Assembly (NCBI GenBank): GCA_046349915.1
Contig: JAXMBL010000005.1
Span: 124,001-188,000, forward strand
DNA length: 64,000 nt
From: CAIXSC01 sp046349915
Lineage (GTDB): Bacteria > Planctomycetota > Planctomycetia > Pirellulales > Pirellulaceae
Direction of reading: 5' to 3'
Each line of letters starts with the position of its first letter. Within the stretch, counting starts at the first letter, position 1. The notes beneath the pieces are model-generated. The model did not search any database. It was given only the letters and a program-made list of their open reading frames with translations, and had not been told where the DNA came from. This document shows positions 15,201-20,619 of this stretch, in pieces. The position numbers were made by a program, and so were the translations under genes.

Positions 15201-17956
15201 ACACCCCGACGATCATCTTCCGCTTGGACGATGGTCTGTTCCTGAACGATATGCCGGGCAACGACACGGCCACCCTCCCGCCGGACGAGATCATCTCGAT
15301 TCCGTTCCAGCCGGGCGTGGGCGTGAACGGCACTCAGCCGACCAATCCGGGTTACGCGATCGCCATCTTCGACGAAGGTGCGACCGCTCCGGCTGCTGGC
15401 AACGCGGGCAATGTCAACATCCGAGTGCCGCTGGGCTTCGCCACTCAGCTCGAATCGGGCCTGTACACCTTCACGGTGCCGGCCGGTATGAACCTGAGCG
15501 ACGGCAGCCACTTCATCACGGCTCGCGTGCTGATGATCGACCCGGCGAATCCGCAACAGTTCGGCTGGGGCGCCCGTAGCGACTCGTTCGAGATCGTGGT
15601 CGACCGCGTCGCTCCGCCGACGTTCTTCGGCTACACGAACCTGGCCGATACGCAGCACGGCTTGTCGGCGTCGAGCGATTCGGGTGTGAACGGTTACCCG
15701 GCGACCAACGTCGACCGCGTGACCTACGACACGACCCCGACGTTCTACGGCACCGCCGAAGCGAACGCGATCGTCCGGCTGTACGTCGAATCGAACGGCG
15801 TGGCTGGCTTGCAGTCGCGTGAATCGGGCGCGGCCAATCCGGACTTGTTCATCGGCCTCTCGCCGTCGAACCCGCTGGATGGCAGCAACCAGTTCCCGAA
15901 CGGCAACTGGGAAATCACCTCACAATTGGATCTCAACAATCCGAACCTGGGTGGCTTCTTCACTCAGGATGGATTGCGAATCATCTATGCGACGGGTGAA
16001 GATCTGGCGGGCAACATTACGCCCGACGGAAACGCTGACCGCCTGAACATCTTCCTCGACACCCGCGGACCGCAGGTGACCCGAGTCGATGTGAACACCC
16101 GCAACAATGCGGCGTACAACATCTGGGATCACAAGGCTCGGCCGGACGGCGGCAACGATGGTTACCTCGTGCCGACTCCGCTGGTCAACTCGCTGGTCAT
16201 CAGCGTGCAAGACCTGCCGGCTCGCAGCAACGTCGATCCGAACTTCCTGTACGACGCGTTGTTCACCCCGGTCTCGATCGATCCAGGCTTGTACACGCTG
16301 CGAGGCGATCACAACGGCATCATTCCGATCCAGTCGATCACCTTCTCGGCTGATCCGGCTGGCAACGGCCTCGTGGCCACTGGCTTCGTGACCGTGACGT
16401 TCTACGAACCGCTGCCGGATGACCGCTTCACCTTGACCTTGTCCGACCTGATCACCGATCGCGTTGGCAATCGATTGGATGGCGAAGCGAACACGCAAGA
16501 ACCGCACGACAACCAGACGACGCTCCCCAGCGGCGATGGCGTCCCCGGCGGCAACTTCGTGGCTCGCTTCACGGTCGACTCGCGAGCGGAAATCGGCGCC
16601 TGGGGCGGCGAAGCGGCTTGGGTTGACACCAACGGCAACTTCACCTTCGATCCCGAGAATCCGGACTTCGTCAACCGCGACATCCAGTACAAGATGGAGT
16701 GGGTGAATCCGGGCAACGGTCAGAAGGAAGACAAGATCTACACCAGCGACAACGTGTTTGTCGGCAAGTTCACTCCGGCGGGCGCGATTGGCGGCAGCGA
16801 CGGATTCGACAAGCTGGCCGCGTACGGTCGCCAAGCCGGTGGATTCCGCTGGTTGGTTGACACCAACAACGACGGCGTCGCTGACGTACGAGTGTTCGAC
16901 CCCGCAGGCATCAACGGTACGCCGGTCGCTGGCAACTTCGACGGCAACGCCGCCAACGGCGACGAAGTCGGTGTGTTCGACGGTGCTTCGTGGTGGCTCG
17001 ATACCAACCACGACTACCTGGTCGATACGCAGATCGTCAGCCCGATTCGCGGCCATGCGATCGTGGGCGACTTCGACGGCGACGGCCAGGACGACCTTGG
17101 TACTTGGCAGCAGGATCAGTTCCGCTTCGACTTCGCGGCGGGCGGTTTCGGCGCCCAGGACGCGACCATCAACTTCGGCTTCATTGGCGTTCGCGAACGT
17201 CCGGTGGCAGCCGATATGGATGGCGACGGCATCGACGACATCGGTTTGTGGGTGCCCGACAGCACCACGCCCGGCAGCTCGTCGTTCGCCGAATGGTACT
17301 TCCTGGTGTCCGATTTCCCGACGCCTGCCGAACGGGCAGCCGCTCTGGGCAATGCTGGCCTGCTGAACCATGCGTTTACGCCGGTGCCGTTCGGTCGCGA
17401 CCTGTATGCGTCGTACGGCGACAGCTTCAGCATCCCGATGGTCGGTAACTTCGACCCGCCGCCGACCACCACGGGCGGCTCGGATGGCTCGGGCAACCCG
17501 ATCACCGTCGAACTGGACGTGAACCGCGACGGCGTGGTCACTCCGCTGGATGCCCTGATCATCGTCAACGCTTTGAACGGTGCGAACGGCGAGAACCCGC
17601 TTGCGGCCACCGCGGCCTTGAATCAGTACCCTGACGTCGACAAGAGTGGCAGCATCGCTCCGCTCGACGCCCTGTACGTGATCAACCAATTGAACGGCGC
17701 GTCGGGCGAGGCCGAAGGGGAAGCGACGTCGGCCTTGGTCGTGGCTCCGCTGAGCGTTTCGCCAGCCAGCAGCGGCTCGACCGGTGCGGCCAGCGCCAGC
17801 TCGTCCGAGTCGGCTGCCCCGGCCTCGGCGACCGCCGCGGCCATCGCTCAGTTGGTCGAGGACGAAGAGGAAGGTTCGAACCTGCTCGACGCGTTGGTCG
17901 TGGGTCAAGACGAGAACGACGAAGACGCGATCGACTCGATCTTCAGCCAGTTCTAG
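284..17956 (+). CDS. Giant secreted surface protein with super-repeats, RTX repeats, PPC domain and C-terminal dockerin
   Basis: 5,890 residues. The GTG start has AAGGAG (270-275) 8 nt upstream. The N-terminus is very basic and ends in LESLESRNLMA (residues 50-60), a motif typical of planctomycete exported giants; cleavage after it is inferred. Residues about 166-1040 hold two related blocks offset by 576 residues. Residues about 1700-4190 hold two and a half copies of a block of about 980 residues. RTX-type GGxGxDxx nonapeptides lie at about 4276-4336 and 4519-4588, followed by a PPC-like domain (about 4757-4935), bacterial Ig-like segments, FG-GAP-like DGDGxDD repeats (about 5526-5726), a paired dockerin type I repeat (about 5742-5806, DVNRDGVVTPLDAL and DVDKSGSIAPLDAL) and an acidic Ser/Ala-rich tail. 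RTX and dockerin loops should bind calcium, which suggests an adhesin or surface-layer role. It is monocistronic, with its own terminator. Confidence 0.93.
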   Translation: MSHRNRTRRPSSSTQPRRSLLKSLASLFGGSDRKQELKSALRTRPRRSGLESLESRNLMAVVNAGVAANNGIVDTFELVQTPGMPGNVDVYVNGGFTGTLVAPTEIQVLGSNDDDILTVNSTNGLIDLPGGIRFFGGSGQDGLVLTQTGGPERELERVEPGSNPGQGTSIISDGAADQIVYFEGLEPIQSNVPAASFTIAAFPAAASILQSNNAINYSAHPLNNTFGRVTIDSFEPIDFQNKGTLVIDAGAGDDVINIANPNTPTGLTGITVNGGSPGASDTLIVEAIPGSNNDNVRVRPTAQGAGFVDADAFNLPTVSYGAIEEIRLVLQFNEDDWFAIDGTTGNDLFQAYLTTTAGAASFGGLFDQDNSTGNGPFTLPNIVVTGDNPNFGQAGFYNFFGFGGSDELRVQGTSSDELFNISDFAGLSNITHSIGNTPLNQLVFTDANGLFSTTAVTVDMGAGSDQVTVVPELSFTNVLGTFPVALTLQGGGSDDRLLIDESARTGAAEPRTYNVLALSGNNQDHNGNITGQDGVGDFTLGLVYEGIEQVQLVGDGDDTLSVRDDGGDSVWSLSAGPTVVLESGRVGIDSRSPIDFESFQRVELENTGGVDTFVVSPDRLPAFSVAGNQNSPPAEYQVIGGNTAGELRDTLVIDGTGRDDVQQVVLTSTAITLGRTVGFTDVAALEINTGNGDDSLEVDTTGGFVSPNISYNGGAGADSLLISGAGVADEVQYYAGPVDYTGRVVYEDNADAQLMQIDFANLEPVLDNIVAATLSVFGTGANNSIRYTAGPGGLFFGLGVDTGLVQVDAFESIEFTNKGTLAISGGNGDDVIEIANDAIPQGLVNPIQVDGGGPSASDTLIVNGQAGVFDPMVLEPTAVGAGTVAYNLANLPDVAFTGIEGLTLVGQEADLDAFGVDGTIGDDLLQYRSGLTPDTGLVTGSLDANNATGNGPFTLVPTTFKGMSQALGLQFNNFAQVGGDDSFVFHGTSSGDEMLVSPIGAGDLAILSAANGQFNALVSAFNLVAATVETGDGDDQVTVNGGIDVPLTVNGNSPAPGDTLTFVGTGAGDVTVDAAAGTIQEAGFAAVTISGLSNVIVDAAGQNVIVLGTIGNDAATYQPLSNDSGRLTDLLIDTTLTVQDVDVLTIDGVAGNDSLRVLGTAGIDIFPVISDTQVGIVGLLGVTLANIGAGDAINVDGGEGDDIYSVPTGNLADVNIEDSGVSGNDTLQMTDVNFNIVAGASTNSGRVNTTDFSGVEALQLDAGAAVGAATVNGTSGADAVTVTGTAGGANVATSFGPAITLVNFAANSVLTVATGAGTDTIQANQAANWVFGTVNVDGGDPWAADSIAVRGTANDEQFTYTGLSENSGTVGLTSGTTTTYNLVNVSSVDLDAEGAAGDTLNVTNTNAQIQHGFTPGSGTVNTFSAGGAVLLGVRYSDFETAIVTATTIVVDGTAGDDQITVSSTGIVTVTNTLGFNNSVDASAATRLVLNTLGGNDRVTIVPSALFAGGIDVIGGEPGAGSDAVTIESPNAMALALFLSSTPDVLLGAVTGPVSLNGVETLNVTSSVNGNLDNLVVFSYGDSSDLGTINYNPGDFDNNDGDTLVVVGSANSTASSFRPLSPTSATLTNANGPQINVSNFNNAVNTLTMVSGPSEEITFHGSASNDSITLNGGRVTLTPMAGPPAWVTLNYAGQSSLVIAAGAGDDDINVTAATISAVKVDGGDPIQFSDTLNITAGANTVSFMAGPESDEGAIQVGAQEPISFDHIEGITITGDGTGSANVIGTNADNDITVTGNGANDFAVSIDGGPAVQYTDFAAGFINGMGGDDDIDIDVEVLTTTALTVNGGSPSSGGGDSVSITGLTGAGNDNATYTPDATGSGGTFDIAGLVTPIQINTVENLYYSGENANEQLTVIGSAAQDFFVHTPGAAVDAGTVSNHNGLAIQYTNLGLAGSVRIDGQGSPDLVTARGTNGDDQFIVDAGTGTVNLSTVQGFHIPLLRVDAAGEFLAIDALDGNDLIILNANQPYATMVVLGGSPGGSDTLLVNDVAGAADAIAITPNLTRTNGVVGVNALVANYQGIEHVILQGSGDAGDAFSVNNLNLGDDTWNVSAGSNGDLIQIDDRESIEYTGFDTVALNNLNLSTDLFRVAPTSLTGFNTSFSINGDGNDKVELLGTNNPDAMAQTAANQFTVNGVAIDFNFVTTLQLTGGDGADTVTADLATLAGGVVNLIVAGDGPSASGGVAGDVLNLNVAGNARVTQSTDAGSGTVDQAGAITVNYTTLEALNITSNTAASTLFVRGTNGADNISVAAVAGNNDQVRVWINDGTVITGNQIGAANFSIADVQGRFGDDHFSVAPVVNVALIIEGNDPTASDTTVVNVTADTIFAPTSSSAATLTVTGFAPINLVTMEGVTIGGGDAGVNLTVRTPVGVHTTTLTPGNTADSGDVQVESLMPMSFTNLGAGSLVLDDVESAAINDLAADDQFVYLGTDNDDFLLIDSTTGLVLLNAQIQVFAGDGQFLAVRGGNGSDVINQIGGDAYLLVDIEGDNPDDGDSLSMLTPTGAITINLENSSIVGFNGALGATFYRGLQDVNISALGQTLTVRATSSSDTLEVTPTGADAGFVQNNDEDPVVSYTGVAANTLFVDLSTGDDKLIVHGSAAANDITADVPAGTVTVDGAIVDFNVGAPNKLEINAHEEADSITVVTGAISVFVDGGSPVGVPTGDLLILTLTAAGNVTADQGPEADEGAFRVDANAPLSYDHIEAAAVNGVVGSTLLVNGTNADDDITLIGNGADDFTVSVNAGPAVQYNNFAAASLDGQSGDDDFDIDVNDLAATAITVLGSLPNASGDAVTITGEAGAADNAEYTPTDVNGGTFEVAGLVGANAIVLVGVESLAYQGEDEDETLTVNGTADDDIIVHTPGAAIDSGSVSVNNLLPISYTAIGAAGTVAIDGQAGDDEVVARGTNGDDDFDVEATTGTVVLDTVLGVHVALTRVDAAGEFLTLDGLDGNDTFTLNADQPYGSVTSLGGSPGGSDLLVINDVIGADDNFLVFPDAQRTNGTVIVNAWFANYAGIEHLQLDASGDADTLAIFDDGADNAWDVSASGFGDLVQIDNRESIEYDNFDTVTLLNFFGSDVFTVHPTDLSGFNTSFTVAGDGDDKLNLVGTNNADAFTHTAAAEYTVNGVAIDFAGVTTLQLTGLQNTDTFSADLSLLAGGVNNLVVDGGEPSANNDVVNLTVAANARITQSVDPQSGTVDNAGAVVVNYAALESLNIVSNTAGSTLLIRGTNNGDQIAIQGVAGNPNQGRVWIGAGTVMTLNGANANFANLTVQGRFGDDHFSVSPIANVTVNVEGNDPTASDTVVVNVISDTTFAPLTSSSATVTAVGFLPVNLTTVEGVTIGGNDANLNLTVQTPAGAATTTLTPGTTPDSGSIQVDSLVPMNFTNLGVAGSLILADADANDTFVYVGTEVDDDFTVGGTGLVNLNNQITVDPTQAIALVLKGLNGFDVFSIVGNLLYDIIDIEGDGPSDGDTLTAVAPVGPAIVDWNAAQVLGFGATINYTGLLAIAVDAGNALVEVRGTVFDDDITVTPEDATTGWVSDNWVFTPDVFYFGTGGAAIHIDAQAGQDTVSVVGNALSQTFDIDIPAGSVRIDDLNDAVNDGIVTWENNESLAVNGLEGDDTFNVIAGLIPLFVDGGDPIGETAGDKFNMLAGGGPVIFEAGPENDEGGIIIGTNARISYDHIEAGVVTDAECIIIMGTNGDDDITIIARTELQNPLRYATADGNKDFTSTVNDGIEILWVNNNALDPTVDLFVDGLSGDDDIVFRAPALDPNNGNAPIAWNVQAWVTGGSPSTVTGDQGDVFELGTPGQNRVTYTPTGYSTGVIQLDSTNGGVFDTTINLVESFVCDCDANGVNEYASSDGGFEQFNYDGEGTDDIFTVIDTVNNDVITHTPGARRDEGSVRVNDLLAVNYENLGLNATFTIGDGGGRADVLVALGTGGSDTLTASRESAAIGLIDVNSQISIRTDNIENYTLDGLEGNDLFEFRSLLADAVETVNTEGGGPGGSDVLEVFGVVGAADIIEVRPGETRTDGAVDVNGVLVNYTGVEHLQLQAGFDAGDALTVRATPDLGDNLWTVNASDYGGDRVQIDDRETIDYKQFDTVALTNEFGTDHFRVYPTSLSGYLTSLTITGDAFGANPIDDVLELIGTPANDTVTSNGDTVTINGEPVTAGANLIEIQVNTLSGDDQITLALNLPNVRKVVDAGEGNDNVDVSAMQDATIFGGLGDDTIVGSPIADLIYGGSGNDTISGLGGIDTIYGGEGNDIITGGTGNDNLFGGDGSDRFIWNNGDNSDIVEGDEGVDVQIVNGAAAGDAFLLRTKTGDESRAFFERTNLVPFTIDMGKVEQVDINGGAGADTVEVRDLFTTDITNVNISAGVDVDVDTVTVQGRSVSDNVTLSYYAAVNGVNIAGMKYDVNVTALDPIGDPDTLTFNGNDGDDTIIASDALSNLFGAAFASVNRLIVNGGDGDDSITGFGNLNGDDGDDFLSGGSFGQLITGGEGDDTIYGGGGDDTLNGNAGEDTFVGGAGNDTIDGGDVAGIIEWDTILVSGTTGNDTIDINQTSATSVTHRVNADTQTDTLVTTALPVAGTRTVDEIRVEAGAGADLIRVRIADALAVDAPVNHLVTVVHGGTATSAGDRLIMVDDAADDLTLYRKGQTVTEGGVTIGPGNAEPFETAFDDIERVQFLDENGVAINQDPAGATSRLVMFETDLHEYNDDRFLSTILGAPLTTSIGGTVDPGQILNPFGDGIDIPGDEDWFKVQANVTGTLDFTALFEEVGNIVSSGRPGLPGDGDLDIYVYDIDGTLIAGNGPLWGGNNGSGANPEFDVDGDVFAENERIRIPAVQGQTYIVRVIGRAPANNPTALTGTINAFTLNVINTAAAVPFDLELRDNPVNGTTNPPGQNDNSDTGRNQFDNHTYDNTPTIIFRLDDGLFLNDMPGNDTATLPPDEIISIPFQPGVGVNGTQPTNPGYAIAIFDEGATAPAAGNAGNVNIRVPLGFATQLESGLYTFTVPAGMNLSDGSHFITARVLMIDPANPQQFGWGARSDSFEIVVDRVAPPTFFGYTNLADTQHGLSASSDSGVNGYPATNVDRVTYDTTPTFYGTAEANAIVRLYVESNGVAGLQSRESGAANPDLFIGLSPSNPLDGSNQFPNGNWEITSQLDLNNPNLGGFFTQDGLRIIYATGEDLAGNITPDGNADRLNIFLDTRGPQVTRVDVNTRNNAAYNIWDHKARPDGGNDGYLVPTPLVNSLVISVQDLPARSNVDPNFLYDALFTPVSIDPGLYTLRGDHNGIIPIQSITFSADPAGNGLVATGFVTVTFYEPLPDDRFTLTLSDLITDRVGNRLDGEANTQEPHDNQTTLPSGDGVPGGNFVARFTVDSRAEIGAWGGEAAWVDTNGNFTFDPENPDFVNRDIQYKMEWVNPGNGQKEDKIYTSDNVFVGKFTPAGAIGGSDGFDKLAAYGRQAGGFRWLVDTNNDGVADVRVFDPAGINGTPVAGNFDGNAANGDEVGVFDGASWWLDTNHDYLVDTQIVSPIRGHAIVGDFDGDGQDDLGTWQQDQFRFDFAAGGFGAQDATINFGFIGVRERPVAADMDGDGIDDIGLWVPDSTTPGSSSFAEWYFLVSDFPTPAERAAALGNAGLLNHAFTPVPFGRDLYASYGDSFSIPMVGNFDPPPTTTGGSDGSGNPITVELDVNRDGVVTPLDALIIVNALNGANGENPLAATAALNQYPDVDKSGSIAPLDALYVINQLNGASGEAEGEATSALVVAPLSVSPASSGSTGAASASSSESAAPASATAAAIAQLVEDEEEGSNLLDALVVGQDENDEDAIDSIFSQF
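780..3400 (+). repeat. Two-copy block (576-residue period) inside the giant gene
   Basis: The segment at about 780-1690 recurs at about 2540-3400. Anchors are the NKGTL motif at codons starting at 1004 and 2732 (1,728 nt, exactly 576 codons), followed in both copies by a GDDVI segment, a G-SASDTLIV or G-GASDTLIV segment and a TGNGPFTL segment. Protein similarity is clear but divergent, so the duplication is old. Confidence 0.75.
5400..12840 (+). repeat. Two-and-a-half-copy super-repeat of about 980 residues inside the giant gene
   Basis: The motif GPE(S/A/N)DEG occurs at codons starting at 5516, 8495 and 11429, giving periods of 2,979 and 2,934 nt (993 and 978 codons). Each copy continues in the same order: (S/D)(F/Y)DHIE, a GTN-DDDIT segment, HTPGA, RTNG or RTDG, a D(D/N)RE(S/T)I(E/D)Y motif and a SLSG/DLSG/SLTG segment. 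Copies one and two are full length; copy three stops at about 12840, before the RTX region. Confidence 0.85.
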
Positions 17957-17997
17957 TCGACCAGTTGGCTAGGGTCTGAGTGTCAGTGAAACCGATG

Positions 17998-18040
17998 CCG
18001 GGGGAGTTGGCTTGCGAGCGAACTCCCCCGGTTCTTTTTT
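17998..18040 (+). terminator. Rho-independent terminator after the giant gene
   Basis: A perfect 11-bp stem, CCGGGGGAGTT (17998-18008) with AACTCCCCCGG (18021-18031), has a 12-nt loop and is followed directly by TTCTTTTTT. It lies 41 nt after the stop codon. Confidence 0.9.
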
Positions 18041-18093
18041 GCGCGGGCTTGGCTCGCCTACAGAACGCGTCTGCTGGCGCACGGCGGCTATTC

Positions 18094-18231
18094 CGCTCGC
18101 GAAGCGAGCGGGCTACGTAGCCGTCTCGCTTCGCGAGACGATCAGCCACGTCGCCTGCGAGTGACGCCTCGCCCACAGAATCCACTCGCTCGCGCACCGC
18201 GGCGGTTCCGCTCGCGAAGCGAGCGGGCTAC
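18094..18231. repeat. REP/BIME-like hairpin cluster between the giant gene and hemL
   Basis: Three short hairpins occur: CGCTCGC-GAA-GCGAGCG (18094-18110), CGTCTCGC-TTC-GCGAGACG (about 18122-18140) and again CGCTCGC-GAA-GCGAGCG (about 18209-18225). The last two form a unit bounded by GTAGCC (18117-18122) and its inverted copy GGCTAC (18226-18231). A related unit lies at 54761-54891 and single hairpins at 24787-24846 and 55423-55445. No gene is visible in 17957-18332. Confidence 0.8.
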
Positions 18232-18332
18232 TTCGCGAGCAGGCTACGTCTACCCCTGCTGCGTGCCCCATCTGCTACATTAAGGACTCTCGCGAATCGG
18301 TAATGGGACTCGGTTGTTGGACTTAGGGGTGC

Positions 18333-19622
18333 ATGATGGGATCGCGTGCGAATAGTGAGGCGGTGTTTCGGCGAGCCGTGCAATTGATGCCAGGCGGTGT
18401 GAATAGTCCTGCTCGAGCATTCGGCGGAGTAGGGGGAGAACCCATTGTATTCGCTCGCGGAGAAGGGGCGTGGCTGACCGATGTCGATGGAAATCGCTAC
18501 CTCGATTACATCGGCTCATGGGGTCCCATGATCCTCGGACACGCTCATCCCAAAGTCACAGCCGCATTGCATGACGCGATCACTCGAGGCACGAGTTTCG
18601 GCGCGCCAACCGCCGCCGAAAACGAACTGGCGCAGTTGATCATCAACGCCGTGCCGAGCGTCGAGATGGTGCGGCTGGTGAATTCCGGCACCGAAGCGAC
18701 GATGAGCGCCATCCGACTCGCCCGCGGCTTCACGGGTCGCGACGTCATTATCAAATTCGCCGGAAACTACCACGGACATGTCGACAGCTTGTTAGTGTCC
18801 GCCGGCAGTTCCGCCGCGACTCTCGGCGTCCCCAATTCACCGGGCGTGACCGCGGGGACCAGCCAGGACACGCTGGTCATGCAGTACAACGACGTCGAGG
18901 GATTGACCAATGCGTTCCAGACGCATGGCGACCGTATCGCTGCCGTAATCGTCGAACCGATCGTGGGCAATATGGGAACCGTCGTCCCGACCACCGAGTT
19001 TCTGAAAGCGCTGCGCGACTTGACGACGCAACATGGCGCGGTTTTGATCTTCGATGAAGTGATGACCGGTTTTCGAGTGGCGTACGGCGGCGCCCAGGAA
19101 TTGTTCGGCGTCACGCCCGACCTGACGACGATGGGCAAGATCGTCGGCGGAGGTCTGCCGCTGGCGGCGTACGGTGGTCGAGCTGACATCATGAAACATG
19201 TATTGCCAGCTGGAAAAGTGTTCCAAGCCGGGACGCTCAGCGGAAACCCCATCGCGACCGCGGCCGGTATCGCCGTCCTCAAGGAACTGGGGGAACATCC
19301 CGAAATCTACCGTCGACTGGAAACACTAAGCGCTCGACTGGCTGACGGACTAGGCCGAGCGGCGACGGCGGCGGGCGTGCCCCATTCGTTAACTCGCGTC
19401 GGTAGCATGATGACTCTGTTCTTCAATCCAGATCGAGTGGTCGATTGGCCGAGTGCGAGTCGCAGCGATACCGTAACCTACTCGAAGTATTTCTGGGGAC
19501 TGATCGATCGCGGCGTCTACATGCCATGCAGCCAATACGAGGCGTTGTTCGTTTCGGCTGCACATACGGAAGCCGATATCGACCAAACGGTCGCGGCAGC
19601 CGCCGAAGTACTGGCTGGCTAG
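18333..19622 (+). CDS. hemL: Glutamate-1-semialdehyde 2,1-aminomutase
   Basis: A PLP enzyme that converts glutamate-1-semialdehyde to 5-aminolevulinate in the C5 pathway of tetrapyrrole synthesis (cytoplasm). At 429 residues it is normal for the family. Diagnostic segments are PGGVNSPARAF near the N-terminus, NSGTEATMSAIR, the PLP-site DEVMTGFRV and TTMGKIVGGGLP, whose Lys269 should form the internal aldimine. Two adjacent ATGs (18333 and 18336) are possible starts; AGGGG at 18325-18329 is better spaced for the second. tsaB follows after 6 nt, so the two genes are probably co-transcribed. Confidence 0.96.
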   Translation: MMGSRANSEAVFRRAVQLMPGGVNSPARAFGGVGGEPIVFARGEGAWLTDVDGNRYLDYIGSWGPMILGHAHPKVTAALHDAITRGTSFGAPTAAENELAQLIINAVPSVEMVRLVNSGTEATMSAIRLARGFTGRDVIIKFAGNYHGHVDSLLVSAGSSAATLGVPNSPGVTAGTSQDTLVMQYNDVEGLTNAFQTHGDRIAAVIVEPIVGNMGTVVPTTEFLKALRDLTTQHGAVLIFDEVMTGFRVAYGGAQELFGVTPDLTTMGKIVGGGLPLAAYGGRADIMKHVLPAGKVFQAGTLSGNPIATAAGIAVLKELGEHPEIYRRLETLSARLADGLGRAATAAGVPHSLTRVGSMMTLFFNPDRVVDWPSASRSDTVTYSKYFWGLIDRGVYMPCSQYEALFVSAAHTEADIDQTVAAAAEVLAG

Positions 19623-19628
19623 TCGCTC

Positions 19629-20309
19629 ATGCCCACTCGGTTACTCGCGTTGGAAACCTCGGGACTGTACGGCTCGTTGGCGCTCGCCGAAGACGGGCAA
19701 GTCGTCGCGGATCGGACGTTGAGTCCTCCGCAGCGCACGGCTCAATCGCTGGCGCCCGCGATCGAACAACTCGTGGCTGAAGCCGGCTGGTCGATTCGCG
19801 ACCTATCAGCGGTCGCGGTCACGGTCGGTCCTGGATCATTCACGGGCCTGCGAGTGGGTGTGGTGACCGCGAAAACGCTGGCCTACGCTTTGGGCGCACA
19901 GGTAGTCGGCGTCAATACACTCGAAGCAATCGCTGCTCGGATCAGCAACCAGCCTCGGCTTGTGACGGTGCTCGACGCACAGCGACAAGAGTTGTTCGCC
20001 GCCAGTTGGCAGTGGAGCGAAAACGGCGAATGGCTGTCGGACGAGCCCACCAAACTTGCTGGTATCTCCGAGTGGCTGTCACAGCTAAAGGCCAACGACA
20101 TGGTCTCGGGCCCCGGCTTGACCAAGATCGTGAATCGCCTTCCCGCGACTTTGACCGTCGCCGACCGTGAACTCTGGGAACCACGTGCGAGAGAAGTCGC
20201 AGCAATCGGCTGGCGCGAGTACAAGGCTGGTCGCGCCTCTTCCCACTGGTCGCTCGTCCCCCAGTACTTTCGGCTCAGCGCAGCCGAAGAAAAACGAGCC
20301 GAAGGGTAA
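19629..20309 (+). CDS. tsaB: tRNA threonylcarbamoyladenosine biosynthesis protein TsaB
   Basis: 226 residues, an ASKHA-fold partner of TsaD needed for the t6A37 modification of ANN-decoding tRNAs in the cytoplasm. The N-terminus LLALETS and the motif GPGSFTGLR (residues 67-75) are characteristic of TsaB/YeaZ; the metal-binding His residues of TsaD are absent, as expected. It starts 6 nt after hemL. The C-terminal third is less conserved, as usual for TsaB. Confidence 0.93.
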   Translation: MPTRLLALETSGLYGSLALAEDGQVVADRTLSPPQRTAQSLAPAIEQLVAEAGWSIRDLSAVAVTVGPGSFTGLRVGVVTAKTLAYALGAQVVGVNTLEAIAARISNQPRLVTVLDAQRQELFAASWQWSENGEWLSDEPTKLAGISEWLSQLKANDMVSGPGLTKIVNRLPATLTVADRELWEPRAREVAAIGWREYKAGRASSHWSLVPQYFRLSAAEEKRAEG

Positions 20310-20312
20310 CGA

Positions 20313-20531
20313 GGTCATTGGTCATTGGTCATTCGTCACTGGTCATTGGTTGTTGGTCATTGGTCATTGGTCATTGGTTGTTGGTCATTGGTTGTTGGTC
20401 GTTGGTTGTTGGTCTGAGACCAAAAAGTTCTTCAAGCTTCTTCTTGAGCAGACTTTCTCCAGACGCCTCCTTCGGGGAGTGACTCACGCATCACCCAATG
20501 ACGAATGACGAATGACGAATGACCAATGACC
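20313..20531. repeat. Inverted pair of 7-nt repeat arrays
   Basis: Fourteen units of GGTCATT and variants (GGTTGTT, GGTCGTT, CGTCACT) fill 20313-20410. Five units in the opposite orientation (AATGACG/AATGACC) fill 20497-20531. The spacer of about 86 nt shows no gene. The two arms could pair as a long imperfect hairpin. The same unit recurs at 36574-36650, 36866-36935 and 47271-47340. This accounts for most of the tsaB to Fe-S-subunit gap. Confidence 0.9.
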
Positions 20532-20619
20532 AACTCGTGTTGTAATCCGTGCGCGAGCCCTCCTATAATCGTCGCGTCTCGGAGGCTCAGGCAACAGTCC
20601 TTGGCATGAGGTGCAATCC

